A stretch of DNA of 64,000 nucleotides from Candidatus Hamiltonella defensa 5AT (Acyrthosiphon pisum) (lineage in GTDB: Bacteria > Pseudomonadota > Gammaproteobacteria > Enterobacterales > Enterobacteriaceae): the NCBI RefSeq assembly GCF_000021705.1, contig NC_012751.1:620001-684000 (forward strand). The letters run 5' to 3'. Positions 23,712 to 33,864 of this stretch are shown here, piece after piece; the first letter of the stretch is position 1, and every line of letters begins with the position of its first letter. The notes under the pieces are model-generated. The model made no database searches, had not been told where the DNA came from, and saw nothing but the letters and a program-made list of their open reading frames with translations. A program made the position numbers and the translations under genes.

Positions 23712-25544
23712 ATGGAACAAAACCCACAGTCACAACTCAAATTACTTATTGCCCGCGGTAAAGAGCAGGGTTACTTGACCTATGCGGAAGTCAATGATCA
23801 TCTGCCAGAAGATATTGTTGATTCTGATCAAATTGAAGACATCATTCAAATGATTAACGACATGGGCATACAGGTCGTAGAACAAGCCCCAGATGCAGAT
23901 GATTTAATGCTGGCGGAAAATACAGGAGAAACTCATGATGATGCTGTCGAAGCAGCCACACAGGTGCTTTCGAGTGTTGAATCCGAAATTGGGCGTACCA
24001 CTGATCCTGTGCGCATGTATATGCGTGAAATGGGCACCGTTGAATTACTGACACGAGAAGGTGAAATTGACATTGCTAAACGCATCGAAGAAGGCATTCA
24101 TCAAGTGCAATGTTCGGTGGCTGAATATCCCGAAGCCATCACTTATTTGTTAGAGCAATATGATCGTGTTGAGCTGGGCGCCCTCCGATTATCGGATTTA
24201 ATCAATGGTTTTGTTGATCCTAACATTCAGGAAAACGTACTTCCTGGTGCCATTCATGTTGGCTCTGAGCTTTCAGATGCAGAAATTGATGACGAAGAGG
24301 ACTCTGACACAAGCGAAGTTGAGGACGATAACAGCATTGATCCTGAGTTAGCACAGCAAAAATTTTCTGAATTACGGGCACAATATGAAAGCACTCGCAC
24401 AGCGATAAAGCAAAAGGGCCGGCATCATCTGACCACTGCCACTGAAATTTTAAAGCTGGCGGAAATTTTTAAACAGTTCAGTTTAGTACCAAAACAATTT
24501 GATTATTTGGTGAGCAGTATGCGATCCATGATGGATCGAGTGCGAGTTCAAGAGCGATTGATTCTTAAGCTTTGTGTTGAACAATGCAAAATGCCCAAGA
24601 AAAATTTCATAGAATTATTTTTGAATAACGAAACCAACAATAGCTGGCTCAAAACGGCATTAGCGATGAAAAAACCTTGGGTAGAAAAACTCAATGATGT
24701 ATTGGAAGACGTTCAAAGTAACGTGCAAAAATTACGACAAATAGAAGAAGAAACCGGTTTATCTATTGAGCAGGTCAAGGATATTAATCGTCGTATGGCG
24801 ATAGGTGAGGCCAAGGCGCGTCGGGCGAAAAAAGAAATGGTTGAGGCCAACTTACGGTTGGTCATTTCTATTGCTAAAAAATACACGAATCGGGGCCTAC
24901 AATTTTTAGATTTGATCCAGGAAGGCAATATTGGTTTGATGAAAGCCGTCGATAAATTTGAATACCGTCGCGGTTACAAATTCTCAACTTATGCCACTTG
25001 GTGGATACGTCAGGCCATCACGCGTTCGATTGCAGATCAGGCTCGTACCATCCGTATTCCAGTGCATATGATTGAGACCATCAACAAACTCAATCGTGTT
25101 TCTCGTCAAATGCTGCAAGAAATGGGCAGAGAGCCCGCACCGGAAGAATTAGCAGAACGCATGTTGATGCCTGAAGAAAAAATCCGAAAAGTTTTAAAAA
25201 TAGCCAAAGAGCCTATTTCTATGGAAACCCCGATTGGTGACGATGATGATTCACATTTGGGAGACTTTATTGAAGATACAACACTAGAGCTGCCTTTGGA
25301 TTCAGCGACGTCAGAAAGCTTGCGTTTGGCCACCAACGATGTACTCGCAGGTTTGACGGCTCGTGAAGCAAAAGTATTACGAATGCGTTTTGGTATCGAC
25401 ATGAACACCGACCATACTTTAGAAGAAGTGGGTAAACAGTTTGATGTCACACGTGAGCGTATTCGTCAAATTGAAGCAAAAGCATTGCGTAAATTACGCC
25501 ACCCAAGTCGTTCAGATGTATTAAAAAGTTTCTTGGACGATTGA
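23712..25544 (+). CDS. rpoD: RpoD, sigma-70 primary sigma factor
   Basis: Housekeeping sigma factor. Visible parts are region 1.1 ([20 protein letters not shown]), region 1.2 ([21 protein letters not shown]), the acidic non-conserved region, region 2 ([20 protein letters not shown]), region 3, and the region 4.2 helix-turn-helix ([20 protein letters not shown]). I chose ATG 23712, which gives the universal MEQNPQSQ start and 610 residues, with GGA 7 nt upstream. The frame extends to TTG 23670 and ATG 23676. Third gene of the rpsU operon. Confidence 0.98.
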   Translation: MEQNPQSQLKLLIARGKEQGYLTYAEVNDHLPEDIVDSDQIEDIIQMINDMGIQVVEQAPDADDLMLAENTGETHDDAVEAATQVLSSVESEIGRTTDPVRMYMREMGTVELLTREGEIDIAKRIEEGIHQVQCSVAEYPEAITYLLEQYDRVELGALRLSDLINGFVDPNIQENVLPGAIHVGSELSDAEIDDEEDSDTSEVEDDNSIDPELAQQKFSELRAQYESTRTAIKQKGRHHLTTATEILKLAEIFKQFSLVPKQFDYLVSSMRSMMDRVRVQERLILKLCVEQCKMPKKNFIELFLNNETNNSWLKTALAMKKPWVEKLNDVLEDVQSNVQKLRQIEEETGLSIEQVKDINRRMAIGEAKARRAKKEMVEANLRLVISIAKKYTNRGLQFLDLIQEGNIGLMKAVDKFEYRRGYKFSTYATWWIRQAITRSIADQARTIRIPVHMIETINKLNRVSRQMLQEMGREPAPEELAERMLMPEEKIRKVLKIAKEPISMETPIGDDDDSHLGDFIEDTTLELPLDSATSESLRLATNDVLAGLTAREAKVLRMRFGIDMNTDHTLEEVGKQFDVTRERIRQIEAKALRKLRHPSRSDVLKSFLDD

Positions 25545-25553
25545 TCATCAACT

Positions 25554-25596
25554 CGCTTTGGTTCTGACAAAACCAAGCGCTACGGTGACGGTCACC
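25554..25596 (+). terminator. Candidate terminator hairpins after rpoD
   Basis: Two adjacent inverted repeats follow the rpoD stop: CGCTT/AAGCG plus GGTT/AACC around a short loop (25554-25579), and GGTGA-CGG-TCACC (25584-25596). No T-tract follows directly, so termination efficiency is uncertain. Confidence 0.45.
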
Positions 25597-25670
25597 TCAA
25601 ACATGATATCTTTGTTTTTATTTTTTTATTTTTTTATTCAGTCGTCATAGTGTCTCTAAAGGAAACAAAT

Positions 25671-27146
25671 ATGGCTGTCAATAAAGCCGCTCAAGCCTGT
25701 GATCTTGTGATTTTTGGTGCGAAAGGTGATTTAGCGCGTCGAAAACTTCTTCCTTCTCTTTATCAACTCGAAAAAGCAAATTACCTTCATCCAGACACTC
25801 GTATCATAGGTGTGGGGCGCGCTGATTGGGACAAAAATACTTACTCAGAATTTGTCAAAGAATCCTTGCACACCTTTTTAATAAAGGATTTGGAAAACCC
25901 CCTTTGGCAAAAATTTCAATCCCGTCTTGATTTTTGCACTTTAGATGTGAGAGAAAACGACCATTTTGTGCGTTTAAAAATGATGTTGGACCAAAAAAAC
26001 CGGATCACTCTCAATTATCTCGCAATGCCTCCTGACACTTTTGGATCCATTTGTAAAGGATTGGCACAAGCGAAGCTCAATAATAAGCCCACTAGAGTTG
26101 TGATGGAAAAACCCTTAGGCACCAATTTGAGTTCATCTAGAGCGATTAATGATCAAGTGGCGACATATTTTGATGAATCACAGGTCTATCGTATTGATCA
26201 TTATTTAGGGAAAGAGCCCGTGCTAAATTTGTTGGCACTGCGTTTTTCGAATTCTTTTTTTTCTGCAAATTGGGATAACCGGACTGTTGATCAGGTGCAA
26301 ATTACCGTCGCGGAAAAAGTCGGGATTGAAGGGCGATGGGGTTATTTTGATAATGTAGGACAAATGAGAGACATGGTGCAAAGCCACTTGTTGCAAGTGT
26401 TAGCCATGATTGCTATGGCACCGCCCGTCGATCTCACAACCGACCGTATTCGTGACGAAAAAGTGAAAGTTCTGAGATCATTACGCCCTATTAATGCATC
26501 GAATGTAAAAAAAAATACGGTACGGGGGCAATATACTTCAGGTTTTATTCATGGCAAAAACGTACCAGGGTATTTAGAAGAAACGGGTGCAAACAAAAAC
26601 AGCAATACTGAAACTTTTGTTTCTATTCGTGTAGATATCGATAATTGGCGTTGGGCGGGTGTTCCTTTTTATTTGCGCACAGGGAAACGCTTGAAAGAAA
26701 AATGTTCTGAAGTGGTGATTTACTTTAAACCTCCCCCTGTGAATTTATTTCATCATTCTTATCAGTCGCTCCCACAAAATAAATTGATTATTCGTTTGCA
26801 GCCTGATGAAGGGATAGAAATTCAGGTACTCAATAAAGTACCAGGCTTAAATCATAAGCATCGATTACAAATGACCAAGCTCGATTTGAGTTTTTTTGAA
26901 ACTTTTAATCAACAAATTCCAGATGCATATGAGCGTCTTTTATTGGAAGCCATGCGAGGGATCCAGTCTCTCTTTGTTCGTAGAGATGAAGTTGAGGAGG
27001 CCTGGAAATGGGTTGATTCTATCGTACAGGCTTGGGAAACAGAATATCTCACACCAAAATTTTACGCCGCGGGCACTTGGGGCCCAGAGGCATCTATAGA
27101 AATGATAAAAAAAGAGGGATATATATGGCATGAGTTTAATAAATAA
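25671..27146 (+). CDS. zwf: Glucose-6-phosphate 1-dehydrogenase
   Basis: First enzyme of the oxidative pentose phosphate pathway, making NADPH and 6-phosphogluconolactone. ATG 25671 gives 491 residues, the E. coli length, with AAAGGA 7 nt upstream; a frame extension to 25650 has no such support. FGAKGDLARRKLLPSLYQLE carries the NADP-binding loop, RIDHYLGKEPVLNLLALRF the catalytic His/Lys site, and VPFYLRTGKRL the substrate pocket. It stands alone, without edd-eda. Confidence 0.98.
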   Translation: MAVNKAAQACDLVIFGAKGDLARRKLLPSLYQLEKANYLHPDTRIIGVGRADWDKNTYSEFVKESLHTFLIKDLENPLWQKFQSRLDFCTLDVRENDHFVRLKMMLDQKNRITLNYLAMPPDTFGSICKGLAQAKLNNKPTRVVMEKPLGTNLSSSRAINDQVATYFDESQVYRIDHYLGKEPVLNLLALRFSNSFFSANWDNRTVDQVQITVAEKVGIEGRWGYFDNVGQMRDMVQSHLLQVLAMIAMAPPVDLTTDRIRDEKVKVLRSLRPINASNVKKNTVRGQYTSGFIHGKNVPGYLEETGANKNSNTETFVSIRVDIDNWRWAGVPFYLRTGKRLKEKCSEVVIYFKPPPVNLFHHSYQSLPQNKLIIRLQPDEGIEIQVLNKVPGLNHKHRLQMTKLDLSFFETFNQQIPDAYERLLLEAMRGIQSLFVRRDEVEEAWKWVDSIVQAWETEYLTPKFYAAGTWGPEASIEMIKKEGYIWHEFNK

Positions 27147-27257
27147 TTTGAGTAACCTTTTTTGTTTTTACTATTTTAAATGATAGTTAAATTTTAAAGT
27201 AAAAAATGTTTATTTTTATAAATATTTTTGATTTAAATCAAATGTTGTTTTTTATCT

Positions 27258-27398
27258 TTATTTTAAAAGAATAATTAAAATTAACATCAATAAAAAAGAT
27301 AACCAACAAATTCCAAAAATGGCTAATATAGAAATTAATTTCTGCCATTTTGAATTGAAAAAATAATTTTGTTTTCCTTGCGTGAAATTTTTTTTCAT
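27258..27398 (-). CDS. Short membrane-segment frame, probable displaced C-terminus of the upstream regulator
   Basis: ATG 27398 opens a 46-codon frame with a basic/polar N-terminus (KKNFTQGKQNYFFNSKWQK) followed by one long hydrophobic helix (LISILAIFGICWLSFLLMLI) and a terminal Lys. Reading further upstream in this frame continues without a stop into the winged-helix gene at 27413-27832 if one base is added to its run of nine A's (27427-27435). It is therefore better read as the transmembrane anchor of that regulator than as an independent gene, although a separate small membrane protein cannot be excluded. Confidence 0.45.
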   Translation of the reverse strand: MKKNFTQGKQNYFFNSKWQKLISILAIFGICWLSFLLMLILIILLK

Positions 27399-27412
27399 CA
27401 AATATTGTTGAG

Positions 27413-27832
27413 TTATTTCATAATGATTTTTTTTTCTTTTTGAGTATTGTTTTTTATTTCAATATGATTTTTTTCTTCTATTTTTTCACAATGATCAGAC
27501 CAAAGGATTCGAGTGACGTTACCAGTGTATTGTACTCCTTTTCTAGGAATGGTGCGAATAAGAGACTCTTTTAATCCTACCTGTAGAAATGCTTTTCTCA
27601 ACATATACAGTTGACCGTAATAACTGCTCTCACTGACTGCTCCTCTTTGTTCTTTCCAGACCTGATTAATAATTTCTTCTTTTTCTGTAACACCATTAAG
27701 AAGCAATAATAAAAATCTTAAATTATTTTCAGTTAATATCGCCACTGAACCATCCGCACCATATAAACAGCGTTCTGAAGGAGGAAAAAGAACGCTCCCT
27801 TCTAACTTAAATGCGATCTCACTTGTCTCCAT
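27413..27832 (-). CDS. OmpR/ToxR-type winged-helix DNA-binding regulator (frameshifted)
   Basis: The 139-residue frame contains a single winged helix of the trans_reg_C type. GSVAILTENNLRFLLLLLNG is followed by an Asn/Gln/Val recognition region (EEIINQVWKEQRGAVSESSY, then LYMLRKAFLQVG) and the wing IRTIPRKGVQYTG. There is no receiver domain. The frame ends after a Lys-rich linker at a run of nine A's. One extra A would fuse it to a downstream hydrophobic helix (27258-27398), giving about 191 residues with the architecture of ToxR, CadC or PsaE: cytoplasmic DNA-binding domain plus one membrane segment. The target is unknown and no fimbrial or virulence operon is adjacent. The gene is isolated, with A+T-rich flanks on both sides. 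Confidence 0.7.
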   Translation of the reverse strand: METSEIAFKLEGSVLFPPSERCLYGADGSVAILTENNLRFLLLLLNGVTEKEEIINQVWKEQRGAVSESSYYGQLYMLRKAFLQVGLKESLIRTIPRKGVQYTGNVTRILWSDHCEKIEEKNHIEIKNNTQKEKKIIMK

Positions 27833-28346
27833 ATGAATGAATACCTATTTTCTGTTATATGGATTTTTTATATTATAGGTAATAAATATTTTCATATTTA
27901 AACACCTTTTCGCATCCATTAAAATTATTTAAAAAATAAAAATGGCGGCTCTCTTATTTTATTAACTAAATTTTAGAATCTGATTAATTATTAATTAATT
28001 TTTATTTAAAAATTCTAATAAAGATTATCTCATGTATTAATTATTTATAACAAGCCAATTTTAATATAAATATTAGAATATAAATTATTAATTATTATTA
28101 AAGCTCATTTTTTATTTCATTTTCTTTTTTTTCTTAAATTAAGATTTTTTTATATTTTTATTATTTATATTTTTATTAAAATTAATTACATAAAATTAAT
28201 ATATTTTTTATTTTAAGGGTTAGATATGTATTATTGAAGATAAAAAATCAATAAAAAATAGTTAAATTTTGTAAAAAATTTGTTTTTTATTAAAAATTTT
28301 ATTTTTATCGCTCAATAAATGCTTTTTTAAATAAAATAAAAAACCA
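27833..28346. other. 514-bp A+T-rich intergenic stretch
   Basis: Very A+T-rich DNA between the winged-helix gene and znuB. Stops are frequent in all frames; no gene relic, tRNA or clear terminator was seen. Confidence 0.5.
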
Positions 28347-29135
28347 TCAAAGATTTTGGGATTTTTTTAATAAACTCAGTAAAAACATTACTGTGGCACA
28401 GAGCACAACAGAAGGGCCAGCAGGGGTGTCATAAAAAGCAGATAAAGCCAACCCGCCGGTCACAGCTAAAACACCTACTATAATACCTGTGCCTGCCATT
28501 TGTTCAGGTGTGTGAGCAAAACGACGAGCGGTCGCAGAAGGGATAATTAACAACGAGCTGATGATCAAGACACCCACAAATTTCATGGAAAGGGCAATGG
28601 TCAGACTCACAAGGAACATCAAAAGCATTTGATTTTTTTTTAAATTAATGCCTTCTACATAAGCTAACTCGGCACTGATTGTGATTGAAAGCAGTTGACG
28701 CCACTTCCAAAGTAATAACAATAATACGAGCATGACTCCAGATGCAATTAAAAGAATATCAGCGATTGTCACGGATAATAAATCTCCAAATAAGTACGCC
28801 ATGAGATCTATTCTGACATTGGACATTAAACTGACAATGACCAAACCAAGAGATAAAGCACTGTGTGCTAAAATACCCAACAAAGTATCCACAGGGAGTT
28901 GATATTGCCCCTCTAACCACACAAGCAAGCACGCCAATAATAAGGTAATAAAAATCACTGCATAAAACAGATTAACATTAAGTAACAACCCGAAAGCGAC
29001 ACCCAATAAAGAAGCATGAGCGAGAGTATCGCCAAAATAAGACATGCGTCGCCAAATGATAAAAGAGCCTAACGGCCCTGCGGCAGTGGCCAGTAATATG
29101 CCAGCCAGCCAGCCAGGAAAAAGTAATTCAATCAT
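28347..29135 (-). CDS. znuB: ZnuB, zinc ABC transporter permease
   Basis: Membrane subunit of the high-affinity zinc importer ZnuABC. ATG 29135 gives [20 protein letters not shown] and 262 residues, matching enteric ZnuB; the longer frame from 29225 reads through znuC sequence and is not used. About eight transmembrane helices are visible, with [21 protein letters not shown] and [11 protein letters not shown] conserved. The start overlaps the end of znuC by 8 bp, so translation is probably coupled. Confidence 0.97.
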   Translation of the reverse strand: MIELLFPGWLAGILLATAAGPLGSFIIWRRMSYFGDTLAHASLLGVAFGLLLNVNLFYAVIFITLLLACLLVWLEGQYQLPVDTLLGILAHSALSLGLVIVSLMSNVRIDLMAYLFGDLLSVTIADILLIASGVMLVLLLLLWKWRQLLSITISAELAYVEGINLKKNQMLLMFLVSLTIALSMKFVGVLIISSLLIIPSATARRFAHTPEQMAGTGIIVGVLAVTGGLALSAFYDTPAGPSVVLCATVMFLLSLLKKSQNL

Positions 29136-29874
29136 GAGTTGAGTGCCAGTGTGGCGATTTTTTTTCTTCTTTTGCATCATGATGATGACGATAGAGGGCC
29201 AGACGCTCAACCCCCGAATTGCCAAACATCGCGATAAATTCCGGATGCACAGAAATCATTTTGGGGACACCAAAACAGCAGATATGTTGGTTAAGGCAGA
29301 GGACTTCGTTTGTTTGCGCCATCACTAAATGCAAATCGTGAGAGACCATCAGAACCGCACAATTGAGTTCATTTCTTAACTTTTCTATTAAGTCATATAG
29401 GGCCAACTGACCATTAGAATCGACCCCTTGAGTGGGCTCATCCAATACCAAAATTGCGGGTTTATTAAGAAGCGCTCTAGCCAGCAATATCCTTTGATTT
29501 TCTCCTCCCGATAATTTTTGCATAGGTTCATTCAATAAGTGCAAAGATTTAACGCGTTCCAACGCAGATAAAACATGCTCTAATTTTATTTTTGGTTTTA
29601 AGCTCATAAAACGTTTTACTGTTAAAGGCAAATTCGGATCTAAATGTAATTTTTGAGGAACATAGCCTATTTGCAGATGAGATTGACGGATCACGCTTCC
29701 TTCGGTTGGAGAAATCAAACCTAATATAATACGTACAAGAGTAGATTTACCTGCGCCGTTAGGGCCGATTAAAGTGAGTATCTTTCCTGAATAGAGAGAA
29801 AAAGAAATGTCTGATAAAACTTTTTTTGCGCCAAAAAAAACTGATACTTTATTTAAAGTGATTAATGAAGACAT
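29128..29874 (-). CDS. znuC: ZnuC, zinc ABC transporter ATPase
   Basis: Cytoplasmic ATPase of the zinc importer. The 248-residue protein has Walker [10 protein letters not shown], the Q-loop VPQKLHL, signature LSGGENQR, Walker [13 protein letters not shown] and the switch MVSHDLH. Its C-terminus is His-rich ([21 protein letters not shown]), a feature of the zinc/manganese ABC family. It is divergent from znuA, with a Zur-type operator between them. Confidence 0.97.
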   Translation of the reverse strand: MSSLITLNKVSVFFGAKKVLSDISFSLYSGKILTLIGPNGAGKSTLVRIILGLISPTEGSVIRQSHLQIGYVPQKLHLDPNLPLTVKRFMSLKPKIKLEHVLSALERVKSLHLLNEPMQKLSGGENQRILLARALLNKPAILVLDEPTQGVDSNGQLALYDLIEKLRNELNCAVLMVSHDLHLVMAQTNEVLCLNQHICCFGVPKMISVHPEFIAMFGNSGVERLALYRHHHDAKEEKKSPHWHSTHD

Positions 29875-29898
29875 ATGATTTGATTTTGAGAATACATA

Positions 29899-29919
29899 TA
29901 ATGTTATAATATTACACTA
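29899..29919. promoter_or_regulatory. Zur operator between znuCB and znuA
   Basis: AATGTTATAATATTACAC in the 66-bp divergent spacer closely matches the enteric znu Zur box (GTTATAATATNACA core, imperfect dyad). By analogy, zinc-loaded Zur would repress both transcripts. Confidence 0.82.
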
Positions 29920-29940
29920 AATTTACCAGAGCGAATATTC

Positions 29941-30864
29941 ATGATGTTATTCCATTTCAATTTTTTAAAAAGAAAAATAAATTTGCATCAAGCTATTTGT
30001 GCGGTGGTTTTAATCGCAACCTGTTGTTTTAAAATGGTATCGGCTGCAGTTGTGACTTCGATACGCCCCCTTGGTTTTATTGCTGAAGCGATTTCAGACG
30101 GCGTTATGCCTGTAAAAGTTTTATTACCGATAGGTGCCTCTCCGCATGATTATGCGTTGCGGCCATCGGATATTCAGGCCATTAATAACGCCAGTTTAAT
30201 TGTTTGGGTTGATCCAACAATGGAAGCCTTTTTAGCTAAAGCGTTAAAATCCATACCCGTCAATAAAAAAATAACCATTTCTGAACTACCTGAAGTACAG
30301 CGTTTATTGATATCCAGTCAAGATTCGGGCCACCATGAGCATCGTGCAAATTTTTATAATATGCACCTTTGGCTATCACCTGAAATAGGGACATTAATCG
30401 CAATCAATATTCACCATCAGCTACTAAAATTACATCCTAATGATAAAAAAAGATTAGATGAAAATCTAAAAAATTTTAAAAATCAAAAAAATAAAACTAT
30501 TCAAAAAATTGCGAATATGCTCTATCCTGTTAGAAAAAAAGGATATTTTGTTTTTCATGATGCTTATGGTTATTTTGAAAAACAGTTTAATCTCTCTCCC
30601 TTGGGCTACTTCACGCTCAATCCTTCAATCCAGCCGGGTGCAGAACGTTTACATCAAATTAAATCTCAGCTCACTGCTAAAAAAGCAGTCTGTATTTTTG
30701 CTGATCCTCAATTTAAGCCCGCCGTTATTAATGCTTTGGCTCAGGGCACAGCCGTTCGCTCAGGAGTTTTAGATCCATTAGGAAGCAAAATTCCAATGAA
30801 TAAAGACAGCTATATGAAATTTCTGCTTGAGTTATCAATGCAATATTATGCTTGCTTAAAATAA
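29941..30864 (+). CDS. znuA: ZnuA, periplasmic zinc-binding protein
   Basis: Solute-binding component of ZnuABC. The 307 residues begin with a signal peptide (hydrophobic AICAVVLIATCCF, cleavage probably after VSA). Zinc ligands are recognisable as His in GASPHDYALRPSD, NMHLWLSPE and VFHDAYGYFE. The His/Asp-rich loop of E. coli ZnuA is reduced here to SGHHEHR. It is transcribed divergently from znuCB, and mepM follows after 19 bp in the same direction, as in E. coli. Confidence 0.96.
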   Translation: MMLFHFNFLKRKINLHQAICAVVLIATCCFKMVSAAVVTSIRPLGFIAEAISDGVMPVKVLLPIGASPHDYALRPSDIQAINNASLIVWVDPTMEAFLAKALKSIPVNKKITISELPEVQRLLISSQDSGHHEHRANFYNMHLWLSPEIGTLIAINIHHQLLKLHPNDKKRLDENLKNFKNQKNKTIQKIANMLYPVRKKGYFVFHDAYGYFEKQFNLSPLGYFTLNPSIQPGAERLHQIKSQLTAKKAVCIFADPQFKPAVINALAQGTAVRSGVLDPLGSKIPMNKDSYMKFLLELSMQYYACLK

Positions 30865-30883
30865 AACGAATAGGGATCTTCCA

Positions 30884-32197
30884 TTGCAAAAATTAACTCA
30901 GAACATCGCTTTGGTTTATCACAATTTAGGGCGCCTCCAGCGTTTGATGCTCATTTCATTCGCTTTCCTTATTTTATTTTTTATTTTGTTACAAACTCTC
31001 ATGCATTCTCCTCAAAAAAAAATGGAATCGCGGGTTTCTCATATCCCTTCTACTTCGTCTTTACCTCAAGATACGGACTTTATTGATCAATCAGATCAAT
31101 CCAAATTTGATGAGACACCTGAAGATGAATTAAATGATCAAGAAATTCATGCCAACAACGTTCAGGAGCATGTCATTGCATCAGGGGACACCCTCGGAAC
31201 TGTTTTAGCACAATATGGTATTGATATTTCAGATATTGCGTTGCTGTCGGCCAATAATCCCGCATTACGTCATTTAAAAACAGGCCAGGAGATCTCCTGG
31301 AAAATTAACGGAGATGGCAATTTAGAGCAATTAACCTGGAGAGTTTCCAGGAGTGAAACTCGTATTTATGATCGCCTAGACCATCATTTCAAAGAAACTC
31401 AAATACTTCAGAAAGGCGAATGGCGTTCTAGCCTCTTGAACGGGCATCTAGATGGTAATTTCATCAACAGTGCAAAAAAAGCAGGATTAAATGCTTCTGA
31501 AATACACGCTGTTGTAAAGGCATTACAGTGGAAGCTCGATTTTAATAAATTACAGAAAAACGATCCATTTTTTACGTTATTCTCGCGCGAATACTTAAAT
31601 GGCGAAAATAATCAAAGCCGATTACTGGGCGTTCGAATTTTTTCAGGAGGCAAAAACTATTACGCGATACGAGATGAAGATGGTTTATTTTACGATGAAA
31701 AAGGGGAAAGCCTGGCACAGGGTTTTATGCGTTTCCCTACGTTAAAACAGTTCAAGGTTTCTTCTGGTTTTAATCCAAAGCGTCTTAATCCAGTGACAAA
31801 CCGGATTTTGCCTCATAAAGGTGTCGATTTTTCAATGCCAATAGGAACGCCCATTTTAGCCACAGGGGATGGAGAAATTTTGGTTGCCAAACACACTGGT
31901 GCCGCGGGAAACCTTGTAACTATCCGGCATGGCCGCCAATACAGCACACGTTATATGCATTTAAATAAATTACTGGTTAAACCAGGACAAAAAGTAAAAC
32001 GTGGTGATCGAATTGCGTTATCTGGTAGCACAGGTCGCTCTACAGGTCCTCATCTTCACTACGAATTCTGGATTAATCAACAACCGGTTAACCCGATCAC
32101 GGTTAAATTACCTGCTACAAAAAATTTAACGGGCTCAGCGCTTCGTCATTATTTACAAATGAGTCAAAACACCATTGCGCAGTTAAACTCTATTTAA
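30884..32197 (+). CDS. mepM: MepM, murein DD-endopeptidase
   Basis: Periplasmic, membrane-anchored M23 endopeptidase that cuts D-Ala-mDAP cross-links during wall growth. The 437-residue protein starts at TTG 30884, with AGGGA at 30872-30876 placed 7 nt upstream. It has one N-terminal membrane segment (LISFAFLILFFILLQTLM), a LysM region (HVIASGDTLGTVLAQYGI), and the zinc peptidase with HKGVDFSMPIG and HLHYEFW ligands. It sits between znuA and lpxM as in enterics. Confidence 0.95.
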   Translation: MQKLTQNIALVYHNLGRLQRLMLISFAFLILFFILLQTLMHSPQKKMESRVSHIPSTSSLPQDTDFIDQSDQSKFDETPEDELNDQEIHANNVQEHVIASGDTLGTVLAQYGIDISDIALLSANNPALRHLKTGQEISWKINGDGNLEQLTWRVSRSETRIYDRLDHHFKETQILQKGEWRSSLLNGHLDGNFINSAKKAGLNASEIHAVVKALQWKLDFNKLQKNDPFFTLFSREYLNGENNQSRLLGVRIFSGGKNYYAIRDEDGLFYDEKGESLAQGFMRFPTLKQFKVSSGFNPKRLNPVTNRILPHKGVDFSMPIGTPILATGDGEILVAKHTGAAGNLVTIRHGRQYSTRYMHLNKLLVKPGQKVKRGDRIALSGSTGRSTGPHLHYEFWINQQPVNPITVKLPATKNLTGSALRHYLQMSQNTIAQLNSI

Positions 32198-32229
32198 GTT
32201 GTGCTTAAAACAATCGAGCCGTAAATTTT

Positions 32230-33189
32230 ATGCACAAAAAAAATAATCATGCTGGTTTTATTCCGCGTTTTGACAAAGCTTTTTTACATCCCCGTTATTG
32301 GGGGATCTGGTTCGGTGTTGGTTTGTTGGTACTTTTAAGCTATTTACCTATTAAATGGCGTGATGGCCTCATGGCTTTCATTGGTTTTCTGGTAGGAAAA
32401 TGTGCTAAAGGAGCGCGTCGGCGGGCTCGTATCAACCTCATTTATTGCATGTCGAATCTCACTGAGGTTCAGCGTGAAAAAATCATTGATGAGATGTTTT
32501 GCAATTCAACACAGCCGATTATGCTTATATTGGATCTTTGTCTTCGAGGTCCTCAATTCTTGGCCTCACGAGTACATTGGCATGATCGCTTTATTTTAGA
32601 TGAGATTGAAAAAAAGAAGACGAACATCATTCTTCTTCTTCCCCACGCTTGGTCAATAGATATTCCCGGTATGTTATTGACCAGCGAGGGCAAACCGATC
32701 ACCGCTATGTTTCACCAACAACGTAATCCCCTATTTGATTATTTATGGAATTCTGCACGAATGCGTTTTGGGGCATATATGCATGCTCGTAAAGATACAA
32801 TTAAACCGTTTATTCATGCGATACAACAAGGATTTTGGGGGCACTATGCGCCAGATGAAGATTATGGCCCTGAAAAAAGTATTTTTGTTGATTTTTTTGA
32901 TACTTACAAGGCCACTTTACCGACCTTAGGACGTTTAATGAAAATATGCAACGCCGTCGTTATTCCCATATTTCCGGTCTATAATTATCGTACTCACAGG
33001 ATGGATATTTTTATTCGCCCCCCTATGAATCAGTTGCTGGCAGCAGAGGATGCCGAGGTGGCACGTCATATCAATAAAGAGCTCGAAATTTTTTTAATTC
33101 GTTACCCATCACAATATATTTGGAGCCTAAAGTTGCTCAAAACACGCCGGAAAGGTGAAATAGAGCCTTATCTACGAGAAGATATTTGA
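32230..33189 (+). CDS. lpxM: LpxM, lipid A myristoyltransferase
   Basis: Inner-membrane acyltransferase that adds the last secondary acyl chain to Kdo2-lipid A. The 319 residues (E. coli 323) include an N-terminal membrane helix (WFGVGLLVLLSYLPI), the catalytic H-X4-D motif in PHAWSIDIPG, HQQRNPLFD, and YAPDEDYGP. Its presence suggests hexa-acylated lipid A, if the upstream acyltransferases are also kept. It follows mepM after 32 bp. Confidence 0.95.
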   Translation: MHKKNNHAGFIPRFDKAFLHPRYWGIWFGVGLLVLLSYLPIKWRDGLMAFIGFLVGKCAKGARRRARINLIYCMSNLTEVQREKIIDEMFCNSTQPIMLILDLCLRGPQFLASRVHWHDRFILDEIEKKKTNIILLLPHAWSIDIPGMLLTSEGKPITAMFHQQRNPLFDYLWNSARMRFGAYMHARKDTIKPFIHAIQQGFWGHYAPDEDYGPEKSIFVDFFDTYKATLPTLGRLMKICNAVVIPIFPVYNYRTHRMDIFIRPPMNQLLAAEDAEVARHINKELEIFLIRYPSQYIWSLKLLKTRRKGEIEPYLREDI

Positions 33190-33353
33190 TTTTTTTAAAA
33201 TCCGCACTCTAAAGCCTTTCGAAATGATCAAACTGATATCTTTGCTTACATGGAGAGAGGATGGTCGGCTAATTTTTTTTCAATAGTTTACCCTTTCTAT
33301 CGAGTATGAGAAAATCAAGGCATTTTTGAATAATGAACTTATTGAGGTAATAA

Positions 33354-33845
33354 GTGATTGATAATGATGGCTACCGCTTAAATGTCGGTATCGTAATTTG
33401 TAACAAAAAAGGGCAAGTTTTATGGGCTAAGCGTTATGGGCAGTATTCCTGGCAATTTCCTCAAGGAGGAATTCATTTGACTGAATCGCCTGAGGAGGCA
33501 ATGTATCGTGAGTTATTTGAAGAACTGGGGCTAAATAAAAAAGATGTTCGAATATTGACTTCCACTCATTACTGGTTGCGTTACAAATTACCCAAACATT
33601 TAGTACGATGGAATACAGACCCAGTCTGTATTGGCCAAAAACAACGATGGTTTTTATTAGAGTTAACCTGTGACGATAGCAATATCAATGTAGAATGCAC
33701 AAAAGCCCCAGAATTTGATGGCTGGTGCTGGGTAAGCTTTTGGTATCCAGTACGCCAGGTGGTGTCTTTTAAGCGGGATGTTTATCGTCAGGTGATGAAA
33801 GAGTTTTTTTCTTTCGTTTCTTTGATTCAAAAGCATTTGATATGA
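33354..33845 (+). CDS. rppH: RppH, RNA pyrophosphohydrolase
   Basis: Nudix hydrolase that converts 5'-triphosphate RNA to monophosphate and so triggers RNase E decay. The Nudix box [20 protein letters not shown] occupies residues 38-57 and is intact. The start is GTG 33354 giving [17 protein letters not shown], as in E. coli. At 163 residues it is about 13 shorter than E. coli because the C-terminal tail is reduced. pyrD follows 19 bp later. The usual neighbours ptsP and mutH are absent. Confidence 0.96.
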   Translation: MIDNDGYRLNVGIVICNKKGQVLWAKRYGQYSWQFPQGGIHLTESPEEAMYRELFEELGLNKKDVRILTSTHYWLRYKLPKHLVRWNTDPVCIGQKQRWFLLELTCDDSNINVECTKAPEFDGWCWVSFWYPVRQVVSFKRDVYRQVMKEFFSFVSLIQKHLI

Positions 33846-33864
33846 CATACCGGTGGAGAAAATA

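Noticed and set aside
25106..25450. 114-codon open frame antisense to rpoD
   Set aside because: Lies wholly inside the conserved regions 3-4 of rpoD and has no independent signals.
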